From Branchiostoma lanceolatum (Eukaryota; Chordata; Leptocardii; Amphioxiformes; Branchiostomatidae): a stretch of 64,000 nt of DNA. Below the pieces are notes generated by a model. That model saw only the letters and a program-made list of their open reading frames with translations. It was not told the origin of the DNA and did no database searches. Positions 50,798-61,859 of the stretch are shown here, piece by piece. The number at the start of each line of letters is the position of its first letter. The first letter of the stretch is position 1. A program made the position numbers and the translations under genes. The stretch is from the NCBI RefSeq assembly GCF_035083965.1, contig NC_089724.1:14116910-14180909 (forward strand), read 5' to 3'.

Positions 50798-53031
50798 TGA
50801 TGGTGTTAGTTTGCCATTCTCTATGGCAATGATGACATAGATATTGTCTGAATGCAGTCTGATTAAATTAGGTTCTAGTAGCTCAACTTGTAGCAGCCTC
50901 ACAGTTGAGCTCCTGGTTCCAATCAGTTGCTAACTGGGTAACCCTAGTTCAATCCTGGATCGTGATATCTCCGTTGGGGCTGCGCCTGTCTGTGATTTCA
51001 AAAGAGACTTAAAATGGGGGTCCTGTGTTTGAGGAGGTGCCTCAAGCATGTTGAAGGGTAGCAACCCCTCACGGTAAAAATATACCCAGCTACTGAAACA
51101 GCAAGAAGACCTGCCACCCTATGTGCCACTAGGCACTACAAGGGTCTGAATGAATGAAATTAGGTGCTGTACTAAAAGTACAGGAATATGTAGAGAAACG
51201 GTTGTTTGTTGTTATTTATTATAGTTTACTCAGGTCTTTGAATATATAAACAGAATATTGTACCTTGTTCAAAGAAAATAATAATGGGTTTGTATTGACC
51301 TTTATTGCTTGTTTCAGACATACAATGCTGCTTGTTTCATTTGAAAGATGTTAACATGTAGTGTAAAAAGGATACATTTTTTTTTTGGTGTTAGTAGTCG
51401 TTAAGATCTTGTTTGGAACCTTACATGTCTGAGTCTTTACTTGCAAAACATTGCATGGAATAGGTTGTGTGAAAATGTAATTTGTACATTGGAGCTGATT
51501 TGCATTTACATGTATAGATGTATTTTAAAAGACATATCAAGTACTAGTACATTTGTAAACATTTCCCTTTATACTACAGCATCTAATTGCAAAAGAGTTG
51601 ATTTCCCAGACTGTTAAATGCACTTCAATGTACAATACAAGGAATTCTAGTTCTTTATGTTCTTAAAGAACAAATAGTGTTTGACTTTGCACACAGAGCC
51701 CCTGGGTCCAAATCATTTTGCAAAGTAGAAAATTGCTGGCCAGCTTCTGTCTGTATACCGTCTAGGAAATCCATATTGTTCACTGTACCACTTAACTAGT
51801 AAGCAAAGAACATGGTTTTGAACCAGCTGAAGATGTGCTTGTCTTACTTCTCCTACAGAAGTTTGAAGTCGCGGCATAACTTCAATCCTTTGGCCGTGAA
51901 ACTCCCTCGGCCGGCAACCTCAGCCCGTGTAAAAAAATCGCGTAAAAAACTAACGTCCCGCTCCAAGAAGTCTGCGAAGGAGGCGCTAAGCAGTAGTTTT
52001 GTGACAACCTTTGACTTGAGGTGCCGGAGGCATCGGCCGACCCCACGTATCATTACGGATCATTTAATATGTGAAAAACTAATTATGCGGCCTTCTGTAA
52101 GTCATTATTCTCCAACAACCGGTTTTTCTACAGCCACCAAGACGTGGCCGGTCAATGACAACAGGCTGGCTTTAACTACTCGTGTACGTACAGCATATTT
52201 ACACATAAAACGTAGGGCATATTTTTGTCAGACCGTCGGTTGTACGATGAGAGACGGAACTAGACAATCCGGCAGGTTTTAGAAAGGGCACCCAACAACA
52301 TGTACAATGCAGACCAAGTACTGACTCAAGGTTATTTTGCACCGATCGACGTAGTCAGAAGTTCAGCAACGTGTCAAATGATGGTAAGCAAGTTGCTTAT
52401 TCCATATCTTTATCGGTTCAGGTAACGTTAACGTTCAGTCAAGGTTGTTTAACAATGGCTTATACTAGTAACGTATACCACCGTATCTGTGAACAAGTGA
52501 CAATTGCGCTGTAGCCGGCCAGAGGCAATCAGGCTAGAGGCAATCTTACCTGTACTCAGCTGTCAGGCCCCTGACTATAGCTAGTGGAAGACTGCTAGAA
52601 ACATGATTCTATTGGGTAGAGACAATGGAACCAATGATCAATGATAAAATCAATTTAAGGTTAAACCTCCTTGATGAACAAGCGAAGCGGTTATGTTGTG
52701 AAGGCGTAGATCCTACACGGTGTATTCCGAGGTTCCAGTCCGACACGCAGGAGGCCTAGGGCTGGGACCGAGAGTGATGCGGAATACACCATGCTGTATT
52801 CTTTTTATGTCATACTCACCCGAGAAAAAACACATCAATGCGAAATGCTCAAGAAAGTGACAGCATTTGCTATCCTCAAACAACAATTATCAACTGAGAA
52901 CAGCAGTTCCAACGTCCACCCGCATTGAACGTTATTACGGCCCAGGTATGACATAATGTGGCTACAAAAGACAGTGATATTCCAACAGTTCTAGTATGAC
53001 GTTACATTTATGCCTTTCCAGTCCTTTCACG
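50798..53031. other. Spacer between HPDL and the sulfotransferase
   Basis: This stretch holds the HPDL 3'UTR and the promoter side of the sulfotransferase. A basic 156-codon frame at 51812-52282 has no recognisable domain and is left uncalled. A hairpin-like repeat with GGTTCCAGTCC lies at 52719-52790. The TTTCCAG at 53015-53021 may be an acceptor joining an upstream non-coding exon to the first coding exon. Confidence 0.45.
52719..52790. repeat. Inverted repeat GGTGTATTCCG / CGGAATACACC
   Basis: The 11-bp ends face each other across about 50 bases. The inner GGTTCCAGTCC and GGGACCGAG also pair in part. It is probably a small repeat element. Confidence 0.5.
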
Positions 53032-54972
53032 ATGAAACTTCCCCATGTGTTCCTGGCCTTGCTGTGCTTCCTGGTGTCGTGTACTGTTGTTGTCATTCTT
53101 ACTCTTCAAAACAGACAGACTGTGGAGTATGGAGAAAGGATGGCTGTCAAAGCATGGAAGTCCAATGAATACACAAGGTTCGAATTCGATCTGTTTCTTT
53201 GTTTGTTTGTTTGTTTGTTTGTTTGCTTAAAACTATATGAGCCAGTGTGACAATGTGCCTACCTTTATTCTAACATAGGAACTACTGGCACTACTGAGCC
53301 TCGAGTTTTTCCTCGAAAACTTTGAAGGGGTATAACTAGAAAAAGAATGAATGGATTTAATGATTCATGATAGCTCGTGTCGGCAGCTTAGTAGGGATGC
53401 ACGTAACCGGCATTCGATACATGAAACTTTAAGTGATGTAGGATGGGAAATAAAAAAGACTCAAAATATTTCACGGAGGTTTGTTTTTATCATCTTCAGC
53501 AGATGGAAAATTTTAACATCTCAGAAAGTCAAACCTTTATATTGTGAGGAATTGTGCCGTGTTCAACTGGCACAAATATTCTTATTGATGTTAGTACCAA
53601 CATTCATGCCCGGTATCTCTAAAGTTCTGGTTTGTAGCTTTTTAGATAATTGTACAGAAACCCAGTTTACTAGCATGTACTAAACTACAAATGTTATTTT
53701 ACTTGTATCCAGCACACTCGAGGTTGAATACTGGAATGGTACCGGTGAACAACAACTGGGTACTGATGAGAAAGAAGTCGACAAAGGCATATGGCCTTAC
53801 TTTGGAGCCGACTTGCCGACTAACAGGGTACGTAAAGCACATTCAGTTTGAACTACGTTAACACAGTTGAACTGGATAAAACACTTTGAACTACTTTTAA
53901 CAGATTTTACGGAACCATTACAAACATAGTCATACTTTCTGTGTTTCAGTCAAAGCTACAGATATGTACCAAGTCAGTTCAACACTTTGTGTTCATCAAT
54001 ATTCACAAGACTGGTTCTACGACCCTCTGCGTTATGCTGTACCGATTTGGATACGTTCACGGCCTAAACTTCGTGCTTCCTCAGGCTCGAACCCCTGACA
54101 ACGTGGGTTGGCCGCATTACCTTCGGGCACAAGATTACCTCCCGCTGAAGGGCGGCTATCACTTTGACGTGCTTGTAGACCATACAGTCTACCATAGACG
54201 GATTATTGACAACCTGATGCCAGCCGACACAGCCTACATTGCCATGCTCCGCTACCCTTTACACCATCTCGAGTCTGTCTTTAGCTCGTACAAGGTTCCG
54301 CGCCAACTCAAATTAAATACCAAAAACCCACTGGAAGCGTTTCTTAGAAACCCTGAAACATATCACCGGAAGGATTACATACGCACGAAGCTATCAAGTG
54401 GGCAAAAACCTTACTCCTTGACGCGCAACTTCATGGCCTACGATCTAGGGTATCCATCTGGTTTAGCTGAAGACATGGAAATGGCGCAAGCGTACGTAAA
54501 ACGGTTGGACAGGGAACTGGACTTGGTCCTTATTCTCGAGTATCTAGACGAGTCGCTCGTTCTCCTCAAACGTACTATGTGCTGGTCCATTCGGGACATA
54601 TTGTACGACACCTTTAACACCGCTATGCGATACAGATACGCCATGGACCTAACACCAGAGATGGATCTTAACTACAAACAATGGAGTAAGGTTGACTACC
54701 TTTTATACGACCATTTCAATAACACTCTTTGGAAGAAGATATCACAAGAAGGGGATGATTTCCGCCAAGAGGTGGCCAATTTTGTCTCCGTAAACAGTCG
54801 GGTGAAGTCGTTCTGTAAGAAGAAGAATAAAGATGATCACATTGTTATTCCTGCCTCCAAGTGGAATACTGAGGAGTTAACCGTGAATCAGACGTTTTGT
54901 CATCTGTTGAAGACAGCGAGAATGTTCTTTTATAAAGCCATTTTGGAACGTCAAAGCAGCAAGCAACTTTGA
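53032..54972 (+). CDS. GAL3ST-like: Galactose-3-O-sulfotransferase family enzyme
   Basis: This is a Golgi type II membrane sulfotransferase; family members transfer sulfate from PAPS to the 3-hydroxyl of galactose on glycolipids or glycans. Three exons, 53032-53177, 53713-53827 and 53950-54972, join in frame to 427 aa. Seen: a short cytoplasmic tail and signal anchor at about residues 5-25, a stem region, then the 5'-phosphosulfate loop HKTGSTT at 106-112. The 3'-phosphate motif has R188 and S196 in MLRYPLHHLESVFSSY. RNFMAYDLGYPSGL and LEYLDESLVLLKR match GAL3ST1 strongly. The first donor is a weak AG|GTTCGA, but phase and sequence support it. Acceptor specificity (galactosylceramide or glycan) cannot be told from sequence. 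GTTT repeats at about 53198-53226 lie just inside intron 1. Confidence 0.93.
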
Positions 54973-55379
54973 ATGACTTCGGGATCAAACGTGCATCCAG
55001 CAAAATGAAAGCTTAGACAATTAAGAAACTCATGAAAAATAACAATAGAAATATGTTCAGATGCTTTTAGTCTTTACAAACATTGAAAAGAAATGAAAAG
55101 AGAGAAATCGTGTTACTTCTGTTTTCAAGTGAGGTGTTTCCATCTAATATGCTCTTATTGTAATGCTTGGAAACAAAATGTCGTAAAAAGATCAATGAGC
55201 TTGAGAATGAAGTGAATGATGTGCTTGCACCAAAGTAACTGCTTTTTTCGCAGTTTAAAGGCATGCTTATAGATTGTTAGCTGAAGATCCAGATTTATCA
55301 AAATAATTGATTCAAAGTAAATTATTACATTATGTACATACAAAATTCATACATGTAAACCCTACATATGTCGAACAGA

Positions 55380-55800
55380 TATGTGCCTCCGATGGGTCTG
55401 TAATCGAGAGGGTAACTGGCTTTAAATATTTGGGGGGTTATATACACTGACTCGAAGCACGATATGGATGTTAGAATTGGCCAGGCTCGGAGTGTCATAC
55501 ACTCCCTCCAAAGAATTTGGAAATCCCATGTACGAAACGAAACAAAAACTAAAGAATTTCTAGCTTGTGTTCTTACAATTTTGCTGTACGGCTGTGAGTC
55601 GTGGGTTATGAACACTTCTCAGGCCAGGAAACTGGACGGCACCTTCACCAAGATGTTGCGTGTTATTCACAACAGTCCTTGGTGGAAACACGCAACAAAC
55701 AAAAAGCTCCGCTATGGGACACTTCCTCACATCTCTTTAGAAGTAAAGCGTCGCAAGTTAAGCCTCCCTGGTCACGTCGTAGGCTCTCCTTGGTAGGCTC
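55380..55800 (+). mobile_element. LINE remnant, C-terminal reverse transcriptase part
   Basis: The translation shows typical non-LTR retrotransposon strings: a KYLGG-like block, IGQARSVI, then LLYGCESWVM and FTKMLRVIHN, ending in a KRRKLSLPGH-like block. It is 5' truncated and has at least one frame change near 55445. It lacks the endonuclease and most of the RT. The clade is not certain. Confidence 0.8.
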
Positions 55801-55844
55801 TACCAGCCTCCGCGGGTCGCTGGGAAAATAGTAGAAATTGGCCA

Positions 55845-56310
55845 AATAGAGTCAACTGTATGAAGGTAGTCGGCTACGGAGAGAGGGTCCAATATTGAAT
55901 GTAACCCTCCATGGCCAAAGTCCCCCGGCAAATATTCTCCCTATAGCCGGCGTAGTTAGTCTGGTACTAGTCACGTCGTTCGCCACAACGAACCAGCTGG
56001 TAAACTACTCTTTTGGGCCCCGGAAACCAAAAGGAGACGGAGGCCGTCCATACTCCACACTTAAGAGCATTATAGAATTAGAAACTGGTCTAAGTGGAAA
56101 ACCTGACAGAAATTATGTGTAACCGAGAATACTGGATGTAACCGAGAATACTGGATGTAACAATACTTTACGCTTGGGACTGCATTGTTAGCAGTAACAC
56201 CTAGCCTCAGTGCACTGTGAACTAGTCAGTATTGCCCTGATGAAGATGACAGAAAGTCATCGAAACGTCGGCTCTTGTAAAATACTTGGTTGTGAATAAA
56301 AGAACCTTGC
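55845..56310 (+). repeat. Composite dispersed repeat with GAAACGTCGG tail
   Basis: A first block (55850-55968) matches, inverted, the middle of the repeat at 23820-23945. A second block (56179-56238) and the tail (56262-56275) match that repeat's head and tail. Between them a 20-bp unit (GTAACCGAGAATACTGGAT) is doubled at about 56119-56158. The tail of this type is widespread in Penelope-like and related retroelements. Confidence 0.6.
56231..56275 (+). ncRNA. Hammerhead-ribozyme-like core
   Basis: CTGATGA (56237-56243) is followed by A, a perfect six-pair hairpin (GATGAC, loop AGAAA, GTCATC) and GAAAC (56262-56266). Directly after come CG, the cleavable-type UC, then GGC. GGC can pair with GCC just before CTGATGA as stem I. 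Helix III would be only a CG dinucleotide, the layout known for small hammerheads of Penelope-like elements that act as dimers. The extra A after CTGATGA departs from the strict consensus. Confidence 0.4.
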
Positions 56311-57665
56311 TATTCAGTCATTCGCCAACCTGATGAAATTATTCACGGAGGATCTATATATATTGTCGTCCACTAAAGTCTTTCTCCTTCTAGTCAACGT
56401 TCCGCAAAAAAGTGGCCAAGGTAGTCAGCAAAAACAAACACGGTAAAATGATCATGAGTGTTTACATCGCACAGGCTATTGTATACACGAATGTGCTCAT
56501 CGTAAGAAAATTTGCCTCAATGGACCGTTTTTCCGAAGTCGATCGTTGCGCAATGGCAATACAGTTGCGCGCCGTGGCGCGGTTACAGCCCTATGTTCTG
56601 ACAGCTTTGTATCTCTTATATAAGTCCCTCTCAAACCAAGTTACATATATAATGACTGTGGGATTCCTGTCATTCAACGTTAAAGGCCAACGTTAAAGTG
56701 AGTTCTTAAATCACAAAAACGTCGTATTTTTGCATCATGGACGTCGCTATACATTGTAATAGTGTTGTTTGAACTTATCATGAATAGAAATGACAAAATA
56801 GATTGACTTTCAAAATCCGATTTTCGCGCGCTAATATTCGGCTTGGGTTTCCTTGATCCTTTAAGCACAAATGAAATATACATTTTCCTCATGAAGATCT
56901 CAGACTTGCATAATTTATAACCATAACGTTGGTCTTCATCAAGGTTACCTACAGGTCAAAAATCATTCATCCCTTCTTGACTTATCTTAGGCCTGTTTCG
57001 AATTCTGCAGCCGCGGATACGCCCTCTGAAGTTCCAAAGGAAGCTGATCAAATTATGTCACTTCTTCTCATACCGTTGAAGAGCTATCTCCCACCTCAAA
57101 ATCATGACGGTAGCATGTCCAGAACACAAGAAAGAAAAAAAAAATGGAAGTTGGCCTGCAGTACCAAGGAAAGGCGCCCGGTAGGTGGCCCAAAATCTAA
57201 CCATTTCTTGAACAGGGATATGGCCTAACCACATTCCAAATTTCAACGCACAATGACAATCTATCCATAGCTACTGAGTTATGCTGTCCAACCACGACAA
57301 ACCATAACAAGGTAATGAATGGCCAAACGTGCGTGACTGCTAGCATCTTCCCTTCCGACATCTGCTTGAAGATTAAACTTTAGGACCGATGGCTTACACG
57401 AACTGCTGTGTGATACACGAACTGCTGTGTGATACCACCCACATTGCTATACGTGTACTTCCGGGTCGAAAAGCTATTTGCCTCGAGTTGTTTACCTTTT
57501 AATGTACTTTAAAACGCAACGTTAACTACAGAAATAGAGGCACACACGACAGTCGGTGGCGTTCGCTTTCGTACCAATATTTGCCAGAGGGACTGTGTGT
57601 TTATGATACAAAATCATATCGTCTCGCGGATCAGGAGAGACGGTGGTTCGAAAATCTTCTCCAAA

Positions 57666-60600
57666 ATGGCCGACAGAAGTGACGTGCAAAGTCAAACGGG
57701 GCTGCAGCGATTGAATTCAGAGGACAGGTAAACGTTTGAGAAGTTGTTACGTCAACAACGTTGTGAGGTTTTTATTTAGTCGTTTGTCTGTAACGTTTTA
57801 TGTGTCTCAATTGCGCAATATCGATGTTAGCAGATGGATGTATCCTTGAAATTTGGTTGAAATGTCGACGAGGTCACAAATATTTTGGTGTTACACATTT
57901 TGTAGAGCTTGGTACGTGTATGAAAGTCACTTAGTGTGTTAATTGTTTCATGAAGAAGCAAAGACGAAACGCTCCCCAAGAGTCCAGGTAACAATATATT
58001 GTCTAAGCCCGGGCCCAAATGTGTGACCGCCTGCCAATTTAGCCAGTGCTGTTCATTAATTAAATCTGATTTGGTCCAAAATTGGTCCACTGATTTTTTT
58101 CCGGTCCGTTTTTTTTACCGTTCAGCAAGACATACATATTTTGTTCCTGTACCATGTACAAGTACCCACCCCTAATTTAATGTCAACACATGGGTGTTGC
58201 ACTGTTGGTTAACAAAATAATTTGTAAAATGTCAAAGTCCAACACATAAGTCCATTCGTAGATTCAAGTACGCATGTGCAGTGAAAAAGGTGAAGGCCCA
58301 GTCGGGCTTGTAAACAGTTGTCGCAGTTGTTGTTTGGACCATTGTCTCGATTTGCATAAAAAGGCTTAGACGGGTTTTGTTGACGTCTCAGGGGCCTTCA
58401 CCTTTGACACTGCACTGTGATCTACAAATGGGCTTATTTCAATGTCCAACATAGTCAACTAGCATAGGTATGCATTATAACCATGTTGTTACACTAATAC
58501 CATTATCACATTCTACACCTGACTGAACAAAATATGAAAACAAAGTTAAATGTCAGTCTTCATATATTATCATACTGCATACCTTTGCAACCAGGTTTAT
58601 GGGATCAGGGTTGACTGGTTACACCTTGATAAGATGCCTTGGGGGAGCAGCCTCATTTTCATGTGAACAGGGTATACATCTCGCTTTTCTACTAAGGTTT
58701 TCCGGATTGTTGGCAATTTTTCTTACTTTTGCCACTGAATTTAGATATGTGGCCCTGGAATTTCATAAAAAACAAAGCTACCTGCTGCTAAGATAAGGGT
58801 ATTTAGGAACTTGTAATGCATTATATGACAAATTACTGTCAGACAGGTCACAAAAAAACTGTGGCCTTCCTAGTAGCATCTCTGGTCAATCTGAATTTCA
58901 TGCTTGTCAGAAGATCTGCTCCCCCAGAGTAAGGGGGCGCATGTTCAGGGCATGGGGGCACAGCACCCCTGTTCCTGCAAACCTGGCAGTATACAAATAT
59001 GCTTATACTATAAAGTGTTATCATTTCACAGTAAAACAGTCTGTCCCAAAGACATAACTGTAAGACATTGTCAATCAAAGGACGATGACCACCTAGATAC
59101 ACATACTCTATTGTAAAAGAACCCAACACACTTATCGAGAAGAGTAGGGGTGACCCGGTGTGCTTGGCTAAAAACGCGAGCCGTAGCAAAGCCGCATTGC
59201 ACTACGACTAGCTACTTGAAAAAGCATCATGCTTCACCTCAAATGAGGATGCCTTGAAACGAAACGAATTATGAAAGATTACCTCTAACTCCAATACCGC
59301 ATTCCCTCCAGGAAAACCTGCTGGGTGTGTTTTGCGACAGAAGATGACGACAGGGCGGCCACGTGGACACAGCCGTGCCGCTGTAAAGGAACCACCAGAT
59401 GGGTGCACCACTCCTGTCTGCAGAGGTGGATCGACGAGAAGCAGAGGGGGCGAAGCAACACCGTCGTGTCCTGTCCGCAGTGTAACACCGAGTACAGAAT
59501 CGTTTTCCCGAAATTGGGTGAGCATTGTGATATACCGCCACACGCATTGTTGACCCTCCAAGTGTCGAGCACAATTTACATATATATTTAAAATGGAAGC
59601 CAAGAGAAGTTAAGTCAATCCTGGATTCAGCAACAAAAATGTTTGTTCAGGACAAGTGGTTGCTCACGACAAAAAAAGGACTGTTTTAATGTGGCTTGTG
59701 ACTGAAGGTGGTTGCCTGCGCCAGGTGGTTGCTTGCGCCAGGTGGTTGCCCGCGCCAGGTGGTTGCCCGACCAGGTTTGACTGTATGTGTATTAGTAGAG
59801 TATCAAGCTTGAGCTACGATTCACAGAAATGCAAATAGGGACACCAACTTGGCGGCAGACACAGTGATGATGTCACATGAAGGTGTTCTATTATCCAATC
59901 AGGGCTGTCTCCAGCTTTAGATTTTTTTCCGTCCGACTCATTGTTTGGGAGCCCATGTTGTTAATTTTTGCTGTGAAATCTTGTCATTTTGAGTTAACAA
60001 AATTACCTTTTTATCATTTTCGTGTCATGAATCTCATATTTTGGGAGGGTTGAGGGGAAATTTTTTCTGGCACAACAAGCAAATTTCCGTCACCTGGATG
60101 GAGGGATAGGTCCTGCAGACAGCCCTGTATCCAGTATATCTAAGTATGAGGCTGTTCTCACCAGTTTTGTTCGCTACGCTGTCTTCCAGGGCCTCTGATG
60201 TACCTCATCGATGTAGCAGACCGTATCGTGTACAAGGTCGTGCCGTACGCTGCCGCAGGCATGGTTGTCGGGTCCATTTACTGGTCAGCCGTGTCATACG
60301 GAGCCTTCACCGTCATGCAGGTGTTGGGACACAAGGAGGGGCTGGACATCATCGAGAGTGTGGACCCTATCTTTCTATTGGTCACCTTGCCAACGATACC
60401 CATCATGCTCATTCTAGGTCTGTTAGCTAAAGGTTCTTTTAGAAATTTAGTCTGTACCAAATTGGGTCGAGTCACTAACAAGACATTTGTAATGTTTGAT
60501 TAAACCTGGCCAGTATTCATGGAAGTCACCTATAGTATAACACTCCAGATTTATGTTGCAATTGCTGGTTGTATCAAATTGAAAAACCAGTCACATTTAA

Positions 60601-61859
60601 AACATCCAACACTGTTTTATACAATCCAGTGACATGAACTATACTATGATTGTGTATTTTTTAATGACTTGTTTCTGGGCAGGTAATACATCTGTTTCAC
60701 TCTCTTGACTGTTGTTGTTGTTCTCCTGTATCCTGGAACAGGCTACTGATGATATATGGTGAATAAGCCATCTCACAGCACTGCAGGGGCTTGTGGGTCA
60801 GGTCAGAGGTTAAGGCCCTACGTGGCAACATTTAGAACAGGTCTAGACAAAGAATTGTTTACAAGTAAACCTTAAACTTTGGCCTTAGACCACAATGCAT
60901 CAAAACTGCTCATGCACGTTCAGAACTGTAAGATGGCTTACCGGGTATTATTATTGTTACAGCTAAGATGATCCATTGGGAGGACTATGTGTTGAGAGTG
61001 TGGCGTCGGCACTCTTCAAAGATCCCCTTGCTCAACTACCTGTTCCCATCCAGACAGGAGAACAGACAGGTAGGTGGACATATCACAGGTGTACAATTCT
61101 CTTTTTCCTTGAAAAAACTGTTATTGCTTTAGGCTTGTACAAAATGGGAATGCTTTGGCGGCCTGTACTTCATGCATGTACCTGTACATTATTATCACAA
61201 GGGTCTGGAGCTGCTGCCATTCGGCACTAACTCAGGTGACCTCAATACAACATTGCTCCATGTGCGGCCATAGGTTTTGAACCACATCACAAATATCTGC
61301 CCCCTCCCCCCCTAACAGGTACCACGAGCGCCCACGGAGCCTGCACCTCTGTCAGACCCTGTCTCCGCCACCAGGCTCCTCTGTAGCGCCCTGCTGTTTC
61401 CCTCCATTGCAACACTCTGGGGCAAGTTGATGTTCAGTACTGTGGACTCTAACCTGCAGAGAACCATCTTGGTGAGGCACACTTTGAATTCAGTAACGAC
61501 ATCCTAATAGGCTAATTTGGTGTGTTGTTGTAGTTGAAAACACTGAATGTTGTTAATGATAATAGACATATCTTGAGTTCAAGTTGGACTGGGATGTGGT
61601 AAACTAAGGTCATACTTCAGTTGTGAAATGGCTGCATGCCTGAGGTGTTGCCAAAAACACTGAAAGCCTTTTTGCTGAAGAATGATTCAAGTTAAAGTTT
61701 TTCTTCCTCTTTACAACATAGGGTGGGATTGCGTTTGTGGTCATAAAAGGAGTTCTGCGGATCTACTACAAACAGCAGCAGTACCTGCGACAGGCACAGA
61801 GGAAGATTCAGGACTTTGTTCCAGAGGACGAGCAAGCTCCAACCCAGCATGCTCAGTGA
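57666..61859 (+). CDS. MARCHF5: MARCHF5, mitochondrial outer-membrane E3 ubiquitin ligase
   Basis: MARCHF5 (MITOL) is a RING-CH E3 ligase of the mitochondrial outer membrane that controls fission factors and protein quality. Six exons, 57666-57727, 59312-59517, 60190-60417, 60963-61069, 61319-61471 and 61722-61859, join in frame to 297 aa (human 278). The C4HC3 zinc ligands are intact: C24, C27, C43, C45, H53, C56, C75 and C78. Family strings are CRCKGTTRWVHHSC, EYRIVFPKLG, GSIYWSAVSYGAFTVMQV, GHKEGLD, SNLQRTILGGIAFV and KQQQYLRQA. Four hydrophobic segments follow the RING, as expected for four membrane passes. The ATG in AAAATGGCC is the only plausible start for exon 1. Introns 1, 2 and 3 carry several repeats, among them a 228-bp hAT-like element. 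Confidence 0.96.
58085..58173. mobile_element. Partial diverged copy of the 40297-40737 hAT-like element
   Basis: TTTTTTTCCGGTCCGTTTTTTT and GTACCATGTACAAGTACCCA with ACCCCTA parallel the right half of the full element. No left end or target duplication is visible. Confidence 0.55.
58247..58443. mobile_element. MITE with about 45-bp imperfect inverted ends
   Basis: AAG(T/C)CCATT(C/T)GTAGAT ... GTGAAGGCCC on the left pairs with GGGGCCTTCAC ... ATCTACAAATGGGCTT on the right. GTCCAACACA and GTCCAACATA, at 58237 and 58444, may be the target duplication (9 of 10). It lies in MARCHF5 intron 1. Confidence 0.6.
59113..59240. repeat. Dispersed repeat (TAGGGGTGACCC type), copy B
   Basis: It matches copy A at 44764-44890, with an extra ATCGAGAA block. 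It lies in MARCHF5 intron 1, directly before exon 2. Confidence 0.65.
59616..59785. repeat. Dispersed repeat with expanded GCCAGGTGGTTGC unit
   Basis: It is related to 34298-34440. Here the GGTGGTTGC segment is repeated four to five times as GCGCCAGGTGGTTGC, where the other copy has one or two. Confidence 0.65.
59900..60127. mobile_element. hAT-like MITE with 8-bp target duplication
   Basis: The 228-bp element has ends CAGGGCTGTCTCCAGC and GCAGACAGCCCTG. TATCCAAT (59892-59899) and TATCCAGT (60128-60135) differ at one base. It lies in MARCHF5 intron 2, about 60 bp before exon 3. Confidence 0.78.

Larger units (their letters stand above)
54973..57665. other. Spacer between the sulfotransferase and MARCHF5
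   Basis: Most of the recognisable content is repetitive: a LINE remnant (about 55380-55800) and a composite repeat with a hammerhead-like core (55845-56310). Frames at 56412-56696 and 56929-57228 resemble nothing known. The last few hundred bases should hold the MARCHF5 promoter. Confidence 0.5.

Noticed and set aside
51812-52282. Basic 156-codon open frame between HPDL and the sulfotransferase
   Set aside because: It has no recognisable domain, no supporting splice partner and a composition like the surrounding DNA. It is possible but unsupported.
57945-57985. Second hammerhead-like tail (GACGAAACG)
   Set aside because: It lacks a CTGATGA core and a stem II, so only the GAAAC part resembles the ribozyme.
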